From assembly GCA_003133225.1 (NCBI GenBank), contig PKWL01000081.1, forward strand, positions 12,641 through 70,484: DNA of 57,844 bases, read 5' to 3'. Numbering within the stretch: position 1 is the stretch's first letter; every line of letters begins with the position of its first letter. Positions 8,422 through 16,328 of the stretch are shown in pieces. The notes below the pieces were generated by a model that made no database searches, was not told the origin of the DNA, and saw only the letters and a list, made by a program, of their open reading frames with translations. The stretch is from Janthinobacterium sp. GTDB taxonomy: Bacteria; Pseudomonadota; Gammaproteobacteria; Burkholderiales; Burkholderiaceae_D. A program made the position numbers and the translations under genes.

Positions 8422-8481
8422 GTGGGTACTTGTTCAGGTAATTGTAGCTGCCAAGCGTACGCTTTGGCTCCGTCCCGATAA
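8422..8481 (+). CDS. Candidate 19-residue cysteine-containing micropeptide
   Basis: GTG-started frame encoding MGTCSGNCSCQAYALAPSR, ending in TAA. Three cysteines in C-x3-C-x-C spacing could bind a thiophilic metal or cluster. GGAG at 8411-8414 lies 7 bp before the GTG and a consensus promoter is ~30 bp upstream, preceded by a palindrome shared with a metal-sensor gene. It could be a real micropeptide, a leader peptide, or the surviving N-terminus of a decayed gene. I recognise no family. Confidence 0.4.
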   Translation: MGTCSGNCSCQAYALAPSR

Positions 8482-8857
8482 GATCACGCAAGGTTTCTTG
8501 CCATCATCTTGCCGCAGGCGGATGGTGGTATTCCCGATATGGACGGCGTCCCGTTGTCCATACTCTGTTTGCCCCCCCACTACATTTTATTGACCGCTGT
8601 TTTTTCGGCTTGATCGTCGAAGATTTAGCATGGCTCAGCTCGGATGGCGCGCGTTTACGCTGCGCCTGTGCTGCGGTAAATCCGCGGCGCGACTCGGGCC
8701 GCCTGGACAATCTGCCCGCAAATGGTTGGCCATGCTTGGCTGAAGCTGAGATTCTATAGAGCAGGCGGAATTTGCCACGGATGTGCGTGGGCACGAGTTG
8801 GAAACGGTAACTTGCGCAACTACGCGTAAGTTTTGATCAACGCACCGGAGGTCAATC

Positions 8858-8971
8858 ATGACCGATGACAGTCATTGTTGCTTACCTAGGCACCGCATTC
8901 CCCTAATCGCATCTTGGGGCTGCTCGGATGAAATGTGTTCGGCGACCTTCTTGGTGCGCCGATCCATGTAA
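8858..8971 (+). CDS. Short hypothetical ORF with strong ribosome-binding site
   Basis: A 37-codon frame starting MTDDSHCCLPRHRIP and containing four cysteines. GGAGG lies 6 bp upstream of the ATG. No family is recognised; it may be a remnant. Confidence 0.2.
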   Translation: MTDDSHCCLPRHRIPLIASWGCSDEMCSATFLVRRSM

Positions 8972-9018
8972 CCGACGAGCTGCTCTGATGCTTACCTTGA
9001 ACGTAAAGGAGCAGCACC

Positions 9019-9165
9019 ATGAATTTCGCACTTCTCGTCCCAAATCTACCCGACATCTACCCCCAATGTGCATTGCAGGTGCAGGAGGCGCCGTTCGTTG
9101 CCTCCGCATTTAAACGCTTGATCGCGCGCTTGCTGGGCCGGCGCCCAAGTTATGGATGTGTTTGA
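9019..9165 (+). CDS. Short hypothetical ORF with strong ribosome-binding site
   Basis: A 48-codon frame beginning MNFALLVPNLPDIYP and ending in a basic segment (FKRLIARLLGRR). AAAGGAG lies 7 bp before the ATG. It could be a small protein or the N-terminus of a lost gene; no family is recognised. Confidence 0.3.
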   Translation: MNFALLVPNLPDIYPQCALQVQEAPFVASAFKRLIARLLGRRPSYGCV

Positions 9166-9304
9166 TATCTGGCATGCCCGAATGTCGCCGCGGCTACAAC
9201 CCCGTTTTGCGCTGCCGACGCAATGACGGGTTCTTCAAGCGTCGATAGTGTCGCAGTTAATCCATGGCGCCCATACCTTGTCTTTAAAAAGTTTTTAAAA
9301 AAAT

Positions 9305-10705
9305 ATGATTCAGATCAGAAAATCTTTTCGTGAAACGCTACTGGCGCTCGCTGTTGTCGCAGGCGTCGGTCTTTTTTTCGCGTTGCATAGCCCGTTTGCC
9401 ATGGCCGATGACGCAGATATTGCTGGCGCGTCCTCGCCATCGCAGCCGGACGCTTTGGGTGCGCCGGACAATGAGGCATGGGCGCTGCATGGACAATTGA
9501 CAAATATAACGCAAAAACATTCCGTGTTTACGTCGCCTTACAGTGGACGCAACAGCTTGTCGGCCAGCGGCCCCATGGAAGAAACAACGGATATAACCCT
9601 ATTTGCAGGGGTGCGCCTGTGGCGCGGCGCGGAATTTTGGCTGAATCCGGAAATTGATCAAGGCTTTGGCTTTGACAATACAGTCGGCGTGGCGGGCTTT
9701 CCCAATGGAGGGGCGTACAAATTGGGTTCCAACGCGCCTTACCTGCGCCTGCCTAGAGCCTTCATCCGACAAGTGATTCCCCTCGGCGGCGCGGAAGAAA
9801 AGGTTGAGGCGGCGGCCAATCAATTGGGGGGAACCCAGGCGGCCGACAATCTCACGCTGACGCTCGGCAAGTTCGCCGTCGTCGACATCTTTGACACCAA
9901 CAGCTATGCACACGATACGCGTGCAGATTTTCTGAACTGGTCGGTGATCGAGGCCGGTACGTTTGACTATGCGGCGGACTCATGGGGTTATACGTTTGGA
10001 GGTGCAGCGGAATGGACGCAGGACTGGTGGACGCTGCGGGGAGGACTGTTTCAACTGTCCTCCGTTCCGAACGGCAAAGTTGCGGGTGTCGATTTCAGCG
10101 AATATTCCGTAATCGCGGAAGCGGAAGCGCGCCATCAATGGCAAGGCCACCCCGGCAAGATGAAGCTTCTCGCGTTCGTCAACCGTGGCAACATGGCAAG
10201 CTACCAAGATGCCGTGCAACTGGGCCTGGCGACGGGCACTACGCCGGACGTGGCGCTGGTTCGCCGCTTCGGCTCGCGCTCCGGATTGGCCCTTAACCTG
10301 GAGCAGGAATTGTCGTCCGACATCGGCGTTTTTGCACGGCTCAGCCAAAATGGCGGCAGCAAGGAGACTTATGAATTTACCGACATCAATAAATCGCTGT
10401 CCGCCGGACTGTCTCTAAAAGGCGATCGTTGGGGCCGTCATGATGACACGGTCGGCGTTGCCGCCGTCGTCAACGCCTTGTCAAACGACGCGCGCGACTA
10501 TTTTGCGGCGGGCGGCTTGGGCGTCCTGGTCGGCGACGGGGCTTTAAATTATGGGCCGGAAAAAATCGTGGAGATGTATTACTCCCTGCGTTTGATGGCG
10601 CATGTGGCACTGACTTTGGACTATCAGCATGTCACTAATCCCGCCTATAACCGCGATCGCGGCCCGGTCGCATTCTATGGGATCCGTTTGCACGCTGACT
10701 ATTAA
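9305..10705 (+). CDS. OprB-family carbohydrate-selective outer-membrane porin
   Basis: A 466-residue protein with a signal peptide (about 34 residues, ending SPFAMA). The mature part starts with an acidic Ala/Ser/Pro-rich linker, then HGQLTNITQKH and long alternating beta-strand segments. The motifs FWLNPEIDQGFG, LGKFAVVDIFDTNSYAHDTR and the end GPVAFYGIRLHADY are typical of OprB-like porins, which form 16-stranded barrels for sugars. The ATG lacks a Shine-Dalgarno and sits in an A/T-rich leader (AAAAAGTTTTTAAAAAAAT), which is unusual. A metal transporter gene follows 65 bp downstream on the same strand. Confidence 0.85.
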   Translation: MIQIRKSFRETLLALAVVAGVGLFFALHSPFAMADDADIAGASSPSQPDALGAPDNEAWALHGQLTNITQKHSVFTSPYSGRNSLSASGPMEETTDITLFAGVRLWRGAEFWLNPEIDQGFGFDNTVGVAGFPNGGAYKLGSNAPYLRLPRAFIRQVIPLGGAEEKVEAAANQLGGTQAADNLTLTLGKFAVVDIFDTNSYAHDTRADFLNWSVIEAGTFDYAADSWGYTFGGAAEWTQDWWTLRGGLFQLSSVPNGKVAGVDFSEYSVIAEAEARHQWQGHPGKMKLLAFVNRGNMASYQDAVQLGLATGTTPDVALVRRFGSRSGLALNLEQELSSDIGVFARLSQNGGSKETYEFTDINKSLSAGLSLKGDRWGRHDDTVGVAAVVNALSNDARDYFAAGGLGVLVGDGALNYGPEKIVEMYYSLRLMAHVALTLDYQHVTNPAYNRDRGPVAFYGIRLHADY

Positions 10706-10770
10706 GCTTAAACCTACTCGCATGAACGTCACGAGCGTTCGCATCCACACCGCATTTTGAGGAGAATATC

Positions 10771-12447
10771 ATGCCCGGAAACGCAACGCTAAAAATAGTC
10801 CCGGTCGCTCGCAGTGCCGCTCGTGGCGCCGCCCTAGATGACGCCCACGTCGGCGATATTCATGGCGCTTTCGGATCGATCGGCGCCAACGATCATACTC
10901 CGCGCAACACTTGGTGGAGCAAGGTCAAAACCTTGCTGGCCATTATCGGCCCTGGCTTGATCGTCATGGTCGGCGACAATGACGCCGGCGCTTTTGGCAC
11001 CTATACCCAGGCCGGGCAAAACTACGGCACCACTTTGATGTGGACGCTCTTGATGCTGGTGCCGGTGCTCTATATCAACCAGGAAATGGTGCTGCGCCTT
11101 GGTGCGGTCACGGGCGTTGGTCATGCGCGCCTGATTTTCGAGCGTTTTGGGAAATTCTGGGGCGCCTTCAGCGTGATCGACCTGTTCATTTTGAACGGCT
11201 TGACCATCGTCACCGAATTCATCGGGATCAGCCTTGGCATGGAATATCTCGGGGTCTCGAAACTATGGGGCTTGGTGGCGGCGGCGATCATCATCATGGC
11301 CGTTGCGACAACGGGCAACTTCCGCCGTTTTGAACGCTTCGCCATGCTGCTCGTCATGGGCAGCTTGTTGTTGGTGCCAATCGTGCTCATGATCCATCCT
11401 CCGCTCGCTCAGATCGCGCATGACTTCGTGATTCCAGCCATGCCGGCCCACAGCAAGTTGAGCGAAGTGATGCTCTTGATTATCGCCATTGTTGGCACCA
11501 CGGTCGCACCCTGGCAATTGTTTTTCCAGCAAAGCTATGTGATCGACAAACGCATCACGCCGCGCTTCATCAAGTATGAGCGCATCGACTTGTGGCTCGG
11601 CATCGTGATCGTCATCGTGGGCGCCGTCGCGATGATGGCGTTCTGCGCGCAAACCTTTGGCGGCAAGCCTGAGTTTGGCCACTTTGTGGACGCGGGTACG
11701 GTCGCCAACGGGATCGAAAAATATTTCGGGCGCGTGCCTGGCATCATGTTCGCCGTGGCTTTAATTGACGCCAGCATCATTGGCGCGTCCGCCGTATCCT
11801 TGTCGACCGCCTACGCGCTTGGCGATGTGCTGTCGCTCAAGCACTCCCTGCACCGCAAGGCCGGCGACGCGAAGGGATTTTATGCCGTGTACTGCGGCTT
11901 GATTGCCATCGCAGCGGCCTTGGTGCTAACGCCGGGCGCCCCTCTGGGCCTGCTGACCAATTTGGTGCAGACCTTGGCTGGAGTGCTCCTGCCGAGCGCC
12001 ACCGTGTTCCTGCTGCTACTTTGCAATGACAAAGATGTGCTTGGCCCGTGGGTCAATTCACGCCTCGTCAATTATTTTGCGGGCGCCGTCGTTGCCGTGC
12101 TGGTCATGATGTCGATTATCCTAACCGCATCTGTGCTCTTTCCGGGCATTGGCGAGTCGCAGATTTTATGGATATTGGGCGTCGGCGTGGTCTTGACCAT
12201 CGCCTCGGCTCTAGGCATGAAAGGATACGAACGGATGCGCGGAATCGGCAAAGTTGCCAACCAGCCGCTCGACAAGGCCTTGCGTGACACGTGGCGCATG
12301 CCGCCGATCGGCGAACTGCCGCCCGCTCAGATCAGCCTACTTAACCGGATGTGGATGATGGTGTTGCGCGGCTACCTGGTGCTGGCCGCCGGCATGTTGA
12401 TTTTTAAGATGGTGCAGCTTGCCCTTGGTCAGTCGAGCGGAGTTTGA
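10771..12447 (+). CDS. Nramp-family divalent metal transporter of atypical type
   Basis: A 558-residue inner-membrane protein with about 11-12 membrane segments after a ~50-residue soluble N-terminus. The overall pattern is Nramp/MntH-like. The metal-binding DPGN motif of TM1 is replaced by GDND (IVMVGDNDAGAFGTYTQAG), and the MPH motif of TM6 by APW (GTTVAPWQLFFQQ). In classical Nramp proteins the Asp, Asn and Met contact Mn2+ or Fe2+, and loss of the Met alters selectivity in Nramp-related Mg2+ transporters. The ion carried here is therefore uncertain. GAGGAG precedes the ATG by ~7 bp. It probably forms a unit with the upstream porin. Confidence 0.85.
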   Translation: MPGNATLKIVPVARSAARGAALDDAHVGDIHGAFGSIGANDHTPRNTWWSKVKTLLAIIGPGLIVMVGDNDAGAFGTYTQAGQNYGTTLMWTLLMLVPVLYINQEMVLRLGAVTGVGHARLIFERFGKFWGAFSVIDLFILNGLTIVTEFIGISLGMEYLGVSKLWGLVAAAIIIMAVATTGNFRRFERFAMLLVMGSLLLVPIVLMIHPPLAQIAHDFVIPAMPAHSKLSEVMLLIIAIVGTTVAPWQLFFQQSYVIDKRITPRFIKYERIDLWLGIVIVIVGAVAMMAFCAQTFGGKPEFGHFVDAGTVANGIEKYFGRVPGIMFAVALIDASIIGASAVSLSTAYALGDVLSLKHSLHRKAGDAKGFYAVYCGLIAIAAALVLTPGAPLGLLTNLVQTLAGVLLPSATVFLLLLCNDKDVLGPWVNSRLVNYFAGAVVAVLVMMSIILTASVLFPGIGESQILWILGVGVVLTIASALGMKGYERMRGIGKVANQPLDKALRDTWRMPPIGELPPAQISLLNRMWMMVLRGYLVLAAGMLIFKMVQLALGQSSGV

Positions 12448-12554
12448 CGGAACGCCTGGGGCGGGCGCTGCCGGCGCCGAAAACGGGTGCTGGCTGCGCC
12501 CGCAATCCTCAAGAGCGATTGAAACCGTTTCTAATGGCGCGGCATGGTGCATGC

Positions 12555-12830
12555 TTAAAGATATTTTGTGATGTCCTTGAATTGACGAATGGTGTCCTCT
12601 GCATTGCGGGGCCCTTTTTTTACCGCATGTTCGAGGCAATGGTCAATATGGTCGTGCACCAATGTCTTTTTGGCATTGGTGACGGCCTTTTCGACGGCTT
12701 GCAACTGCTGGGCGATTTCCATGCAGCCGCGATCCCCCTCGAGCATGTCGATGATGCTTTTAAGGTGCCCCGAAGCCCGTTTGAGGCGCTTGATAATGTC
12801 TGGGTGGGATGTATGTGCCGTCATAGTCAT
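12555..12830 (-). CDS. CsoR/RcnR-superfamily metal-sensing repressor (NreA/DmeR-like)
   Basis: A 91-residue all-helical protein of the DUF156 family. It keeps an N-terminal histidine region (AHTSHPDIIKRLKRA), Cys36 in EGDRGCMEIAQQL and a His/Cys cluster HDHIDHCLEH. These are the positions that bind Ni, Co or Cu in RcnR, InrS and CsoR, and the HDHIDHCL run is most like NreA/DmeR-type nickel/cobalt sensors. These repressors leave DNA when metal binds. AGGAGG lies 10 bp upstream of the ATG at 12830, inside a palindrome that recurs at 8336-8354. No efflux gene is adjacent; the Nramp-like transporter is convergent. Confidence 0.85.
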   Translation of the reverse strand: MTMTAHTSHPDIIKRLKRASGHLKSIIDMLEGDRGCMEIAQQLQAVEKAVTNAKKTLVHDHIDHCLEHAVKKGPRNAEDTIRQFKDITKYL

Positions 12831-12837
12831 CCAATCA

Positions 12838-12856
12838 TATCCTCCTGGTCGGGATA
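12838..12856. promoter_or_regulatory. Palindrome TATCC-N9-GGATA, candidate autoregulatory operator
   Basis: TATCCTCCTGGTCGGGATA overlaps the ribosome-binding region of the metal-sensor gene (complement strand). It shares 16 of 19 bases with the palindrome at 8336-8354. Position and symmetry suggest autorepression. Confidence 0.55.
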
Positions 12857-13182
12857 GTGCAAGAAAGCCGTTATACGGGGGGAAAGCATTGTTATTGATA
12901 AATGGCGGACCAAAGCTCTGCCGTGTGAGCGCATTCGGATTTTCAATTCGGGATGAACTATTGGTATGGAATAGCACTTTTCTGAGGAAATAGTGCCAAG
13001 AATTAATTTTGAAAACTGAGCCGAACCGTGATTTTATGGGTTGCCGGCAAAGCCGTGCTGTGCAATGACGGCAAAAAGACGCTTTGCGCGGCCATGGCCA
13101 AAGGAATTCGACTTGAACCAGCTGGTGGGATCCCCTTGTCTCATATTTGGCGACGCCGCTCCACCTTGTCCCTTCATTCGCG
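12857..13182. other. Intergenic region, no gene seen
   Basis: About 325 bp between the metal-sensor gene and the first KdpE-like promoter. Open frames here lack ribosome-binding sites and recognisable products. Confidence 0.4.
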
Positions 13183-13240
13183 ATTTTTATGCGGTATGCG
13201 TTCATTTTTTGGAGAACTTTCGCGCTCGAAGTGTTAACCT
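13183..13240 (+). promoter_or_regulatory. KdpE-box-like promoter of the first ACT-like gene (shortened)
   Basis: ATTTTTATG (13183-13191) followed by ATTTTTTGGAGAACTTT (13204 onward) and GTGTTAACC near the -10 position. It aligns with the promoters before 16005 and kdp, but the two box starts are 21 bp apart instead of 30-32, as if one helical turn had been deleted from the first box. Confidence 0.5.
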
Positions 13241-13272
13241 ATCACATCAACGACTGTTACTAGGGGTTCATT

Positions 13273-13590
13273 TTGCTTTCATCTCTTCCTTTTCCGTCAG
13301 CGCAGCGGTCCCGCGCGGGCGCTCCCGGCTTAGCTGCGCCGAAGCCTAGATGCGTGATGCACTTGACGGTCGACGCCGGCTCGATCACGGTGCTGCGGCA
13401 ATTGGTGACACGCATATGCGGGGCGGAAACGGAATTCATGCAAATTGCGGCATGTGAGCGTAGTCATCGGATGGAGGTTTGCCTTTGCGTCAGTCAGCCC
13501 GCGGTGGCACTGGTCACGGATGCAGTCATGGCCAGCTTGCCAGGGGCACAGTTCGGGCAGTTTTCCAACCTCGCCTCTCCCAAAATTTAG
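13273..13590 (+). CDS. Small ACT-like protein, copy 1 of a three-member family
   Basis: A 105-residue protein. After a variable ~25-residue N-terminus comes a predicted beta-alpha-beta-beta-alpha-beta unit: [61 protein letters not shown]. That order suits an ACT-type regulatory domain, though I cannot name a family. It is about 70% identical by eye to the protein at 16005 and distantly related to that at 19442. Start is TTG, at the same place relative to AGGGG as the ATG of copy 2. Sequence similarity to copy 2 continues to about 13604 and stops where a kdpA fragment begins, so the ParA-like gene that follows copy 2 was probably lost here. Confidence 0.7.
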   Translation: MLSSLPFPSAQRSRAGAPGLAAPKPRCVMHLTVDAGSITVLRQLVTRICGAETEFMQIAACERSHRMEVCLCVSQPAVALVTDAVMASLPGAQFGQFSNLASPKI

Positions 13591-13603
13591 CGACTCGAGC
13601 TGC

Positions 13604-14469
13604 CATTTCGACAAAATTCGCCAGTGGCGTTGGGTTTTCGTAAGGATGGGCGGAGTTGGCATTGAAGAACCCTCCGCCGTCGCTGCTGAGCAGCTTGATC
13701 GCTGCCTCGGCGGCGACCGGGCCAGCGCCAGCGTCTGGGTTTTCACGACTAGCGTTTCGGTGACCGGATTGCCTTGCGCATCCCTCAGTGCTTGTCCATC
13801 CGATTCTTGCCTGAGATGGGAATAGGTGATCGGATCGATCAGCGTCATGTTCTTGCAAGCGTGAAAGTTCTGGATCACGCCCTGGCTCATCAGGAAAGCG
13901 GCGAACAGCACGGCGATCGGCAACAGCACATACAGGGCGACACGCACCAGATCGATCCAGAAATTGCCGATGACTTTGGTCGAACCTGAGGCGAGGCTAC
14001 GGATGAACGCAAAGCCGACCGCAATGCCGGTGGCGGCCGAGAGAAATTCTTGGCCATTGATAGCGAGCATCTGGGTCAGGGAACTCATCGTCGATTCGCC
14101 GGCATAGCCTTGCCAGCTCGTGTTGCTAGCGAAGCTGATCGCGGTATTGAAAGAGGAATCGGGACTGATGTTGAGCAAGCCTTGCGGGTTGAACGGCAGC
14201 CATTGTTGCAAGCGTTGCACGCCATAGGCGAACAGGGTGCCAAGCGTATTGAACACGAGCAGCGCCATCGTGTAGGCTTTCCAGCCCATGCTCGTGGTTG
14301 GTTCGATGCCGGCGGCGCGATACAGCAGTAGCTCCAGCCTGTGCAACCAGCCGAGCCAGCGGATCGGACCAACCTCGGCGACTTTCGCCATATAAAGCCC
14401 GAGCGGACAGGCAGTGGCGATCAGGACGGCCGTGTATAAGAGCAAAAGGAGCAGGGATTGCCCGGTCAT
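13604..14469 (-). pseudogene. kdpA: kdpA fragment: 5' half, inverted and frameshifted
   Basis: The complement strand from 14469 encodes a KdpA N-terminus clearly homologous to the intact kdpA at 20163 (GMGWKAYTMALLVFNTLGTL, FNPQGLLNISPDSSFNTA, FISNT-like FASNTSWQGYAGE). The frame shifts near 13735: the continuing homology ([22 protein letters not shown]) is in another frame and stops at about 13604. Membrane segments after that point are missing. No kdpF precedes it and there is no clear ribosome-binding site. It is a remnant of a second K+-transporting ATPase, oriented opposite to the downstream kdpA fragment. Confidence 0.85.
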
Positions 14470-14589
14470 TATAGAGCCATCATGCTCGCCAGGGTCATGG
14501 CCCAGACATTCATCAAGCGAGTAGCTAGGTTACGCGTTCACATGACGGCACGTTCCATGCTGTGTTTCCATTTTTTCATTTTGTACAGT

Positions 14590-14935
14590 CCCTATCGTAG
14601 CAGTATGCTGATCTTTGCCCTGCTCGCCGTGTTCGCCACCGGTCTGATGATAGGGCGCACGCCGGGATATCTGGGCAAAAAAATCCAGTCCTTCGACATG
14701 AAGATGATTGCGTTGACCATTCTTATCACACCAACGCTGATCCTCGCAGGAACTGCGGTCGCTGTCATGACGGACACAGGCAAGGCAGGCATCCTCAACC
14801 CGGGTGGGCACGGCTTTAGTGAGGTGCTGTACGCATTTAGCTCCGCAGCAAGCAACAACGGCAGCGCATTCGCCGGCTTGGCCGCCAACACGCCGTTCTA
14901 CAATGTCAGCCTGGCCATCCTGATGTGGTCCAGCG
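14590..14935 (+). pseudogene. kdpA: kdpA fragment: 3' part
   Basis: Encodes [20 protein letters not shown] and continues through [34 protein letters not shown] and [15 protein letters not shown]. This corresponds to about 21430-21760 of the intact kdpA. Compared with the fragment at 13604-14469, about 400 bp of the middle of kdpA is missing. Homology ends where an antiporter fragment begins. Confidence 0.85.
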
Positions 14936-14937
14936 GG

Positions 14938-15251
14938 CGCGCTTTTGTCGTCGCATTCTGGAATTTTGCCGCCTTCATCGACGCGCGCTTACCGTTTATT
15001 CGCTGTGTCGCTTGTTTCGAAATTCGCAATGGGCGATACCGATGAAGGAACAGCATCTCCTCTGGTGGGGCGGATTAAGAGGAGCTTTGACTCTAGCACT
15101 CGCCTTGGCACTTCCGGTAAACTTGGATCATCGTAACGAAATCCTGCTTGCCGCCTTTGGCGTCGTGGTTTTCTCGGTTGTCGTGCAAGGGCTGACGATG
15201 CCGTGGCTCTCAAGACGGTTTGGATTTTCGCCGGCAACGATTGGTCGCTGA
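14938..15251 (+). pseudogene. C-terminal fragment of a CPA1/NhaP-type cation:proton antiporter
   Basis: After the kdpA fragment the frame reads FWNFAAFI, resembling the FWEFAAF segment of NhaP-type antiporters. A frame change follows, then WWGGLRGALTLALALALP and FGVVVFSVVVQGLTMPWLSRRFG to a stop at 15251. GLRGA and VQGLTMPWL are characteristic of CPA1 Na+(K+)/H+ antiporters. Only the last ~90 residues survive and there is no start, so it is a remnant. Confidence 0.8.
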
Positions 15252-15901
15252 CGTTTTGCGACATGTGGCGGCTCAAGTGTTGTCTATCGGGCGCGATCAC
15301 TATGGTTCAAGTGTGGCCTCACTTTCCCGTCCGGTCGAATCACGATCGCGCCGGAAGGTGGCTCCAGATTCAGGCCGAACCGCCGGTTGAATATGGCAAA
15401 ATTGGCCCGGTCGACGTCATGCTGCAATTGACGCTGCCGTACCGCTCCTCGCGATAGAACGAATAATGAGGAAATATGCTGAGGCCGTGAGTTCAAGTTC
15501 TCCCTTGGAGGGCGTTTTGCGATCGACCCGCACCTTTTTTTACGCCTGCCGAGAGTAGTTTCGAAGCCGTCTGCTGCCACGCCACCCGGAAGATTTCTTT
15601 GATCTAGACCAGTACGGGGCCAAAATTCGTGACGGAATAGCGAAATTACTGTAGGTGATTGCAGGTGTTCAGCAGCGCACAACGGTTGCCGATTTCGATC
15701 TCAATGCCCTTCCGAGTGAGTTCCTTCTTGGCCCCGGATCACGCTCCGGTCCAGTGATTTCAAGTGTCGTTCCACGTTCGCCAGAGGCAGTACTTTGGCC
15801 ATTTTTTCCAGGCATAACTGGTTGGATATGGCTGATTTCAGCCGAACGCGCTGCTTTTACACGTTGGCCATATTGCTGGCCTGCCTGTTCCTTCGTGCGA
15901 A
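15252..15901. other. Intergenic region, no gene seen
   Basis: About 650 bp after the antiporter remnant. A frame on the complement strand (15284-15682) contains IFNRRFGLNLEPPSGAIV, but I cannot assign it. It is probably more debris. Confidence 0.4.
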
Positions 15902-15968
15902 ATTTATATGCAACGTTTACGCCATGCGCCTCATTTTTTAGAAAACTTTTACGCCCAGAGTGTTAACC
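15902..15968 (+). promoter_or_regulatory. Paired KdpE-box-like promoter of the second ACT-like gene
   Basis: Box 1 (15902-15923) reads ATTTATATG-N4-GTTTACGCC and box 2 (15933-15955) reads ATTTTTTAG-N4-CTTTTACGCC, starting 31 bp later. GTGTTAACC (15960-15968) occupies the -10 region. The kdp promoter has the same order, spacing and bases. Confidence 0.6.
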
Positions 15969-16004
15969 TGTTTCTCATCATAACGACTGTCACAGGGGCT
16001 CTAT

Positions 16005-16328
16005 ATGCTTTCCTATCTCTGTTTGCCGGCTCGTCCGGCCGCACTTAAATTGCCCGTGCCGCAACCTAGGTGTGTGATGCACATGACGGTCGACGCCGGC
16101 TCGATTACGGCGCTAAGGCATCTGGCCATGCGCGTTTGCGGGGAGACGATGGAGTTCATGCGCATTGCAGCGCGCGCACGTGGTGACCGGGCAGAGGTTT
16201 GGCTCTGCGTCAGCCAGCCATCGGTGGCATTGGTGACGGACGCGATTATGGCCAGCTTGCCCGGCGTGAAGTTCGGGCAGTTTTCCAGACTTGTCCCGAC
16301 CCAAATTTCACGCGCCAGGCTGCATTGA
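16005..16328 (+). CDS. Small ACT-like protein, copy 2
   Basis: A 107-residue protein, ATG-started, with AGGGG 7 bp upstream. The core repeats the ACT-like order: [68 protein letters not shown] domains usually bind small ligands and regulate partners; no ligand is evident here. Its TGA stop overlaps the TTG start of the ParA-like gene (TTGA), implying translational coupling. With that gene and the porin it forms a three-gene unit behind a KdpE-like promoter. Confidence 0.8.
   Translation: MLSYLCLPARPAALKLPVPQPRCVMHMTVDAGSITALRHLAMRVCGETMEFMRIAARARGDRAEVWLCVSQPSVALVTDAIMASLPGVKFGQFSRLVPTQISRARLH

Larger units (their letters stand above)
7870..9304. other. Long gene-poor region with regulatory sites and short ORFs
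   Basis: About 1.4 kb without a normal-sized gene. It holds a hairpin (8069-8092), a palindrome matching the one before the metal-sensor gene (8336-8354), a strong promoter (8362-8391) and three short frames with good Shine-Dalgarno sequences (8422, 8858, 9019). The rest may be degraded genes; I recognise no family in it. Confidence 0.5.

Noticed and set aside
8401..8422. Similarity of TTCATTTTTTGGAG to 13201-13214, suggesting a KdpE box
   Set aside because: Only one box, no partner box at 30-32 bp, and it lies downstream of a complete promoter; probably chance.
15284..15682. Complement-strand frame containing IFNRRFGLNLEPPSGAIV
   Set aside because: No ribosome-binding site and no recognisable family; it lies among pseudogene fragments.
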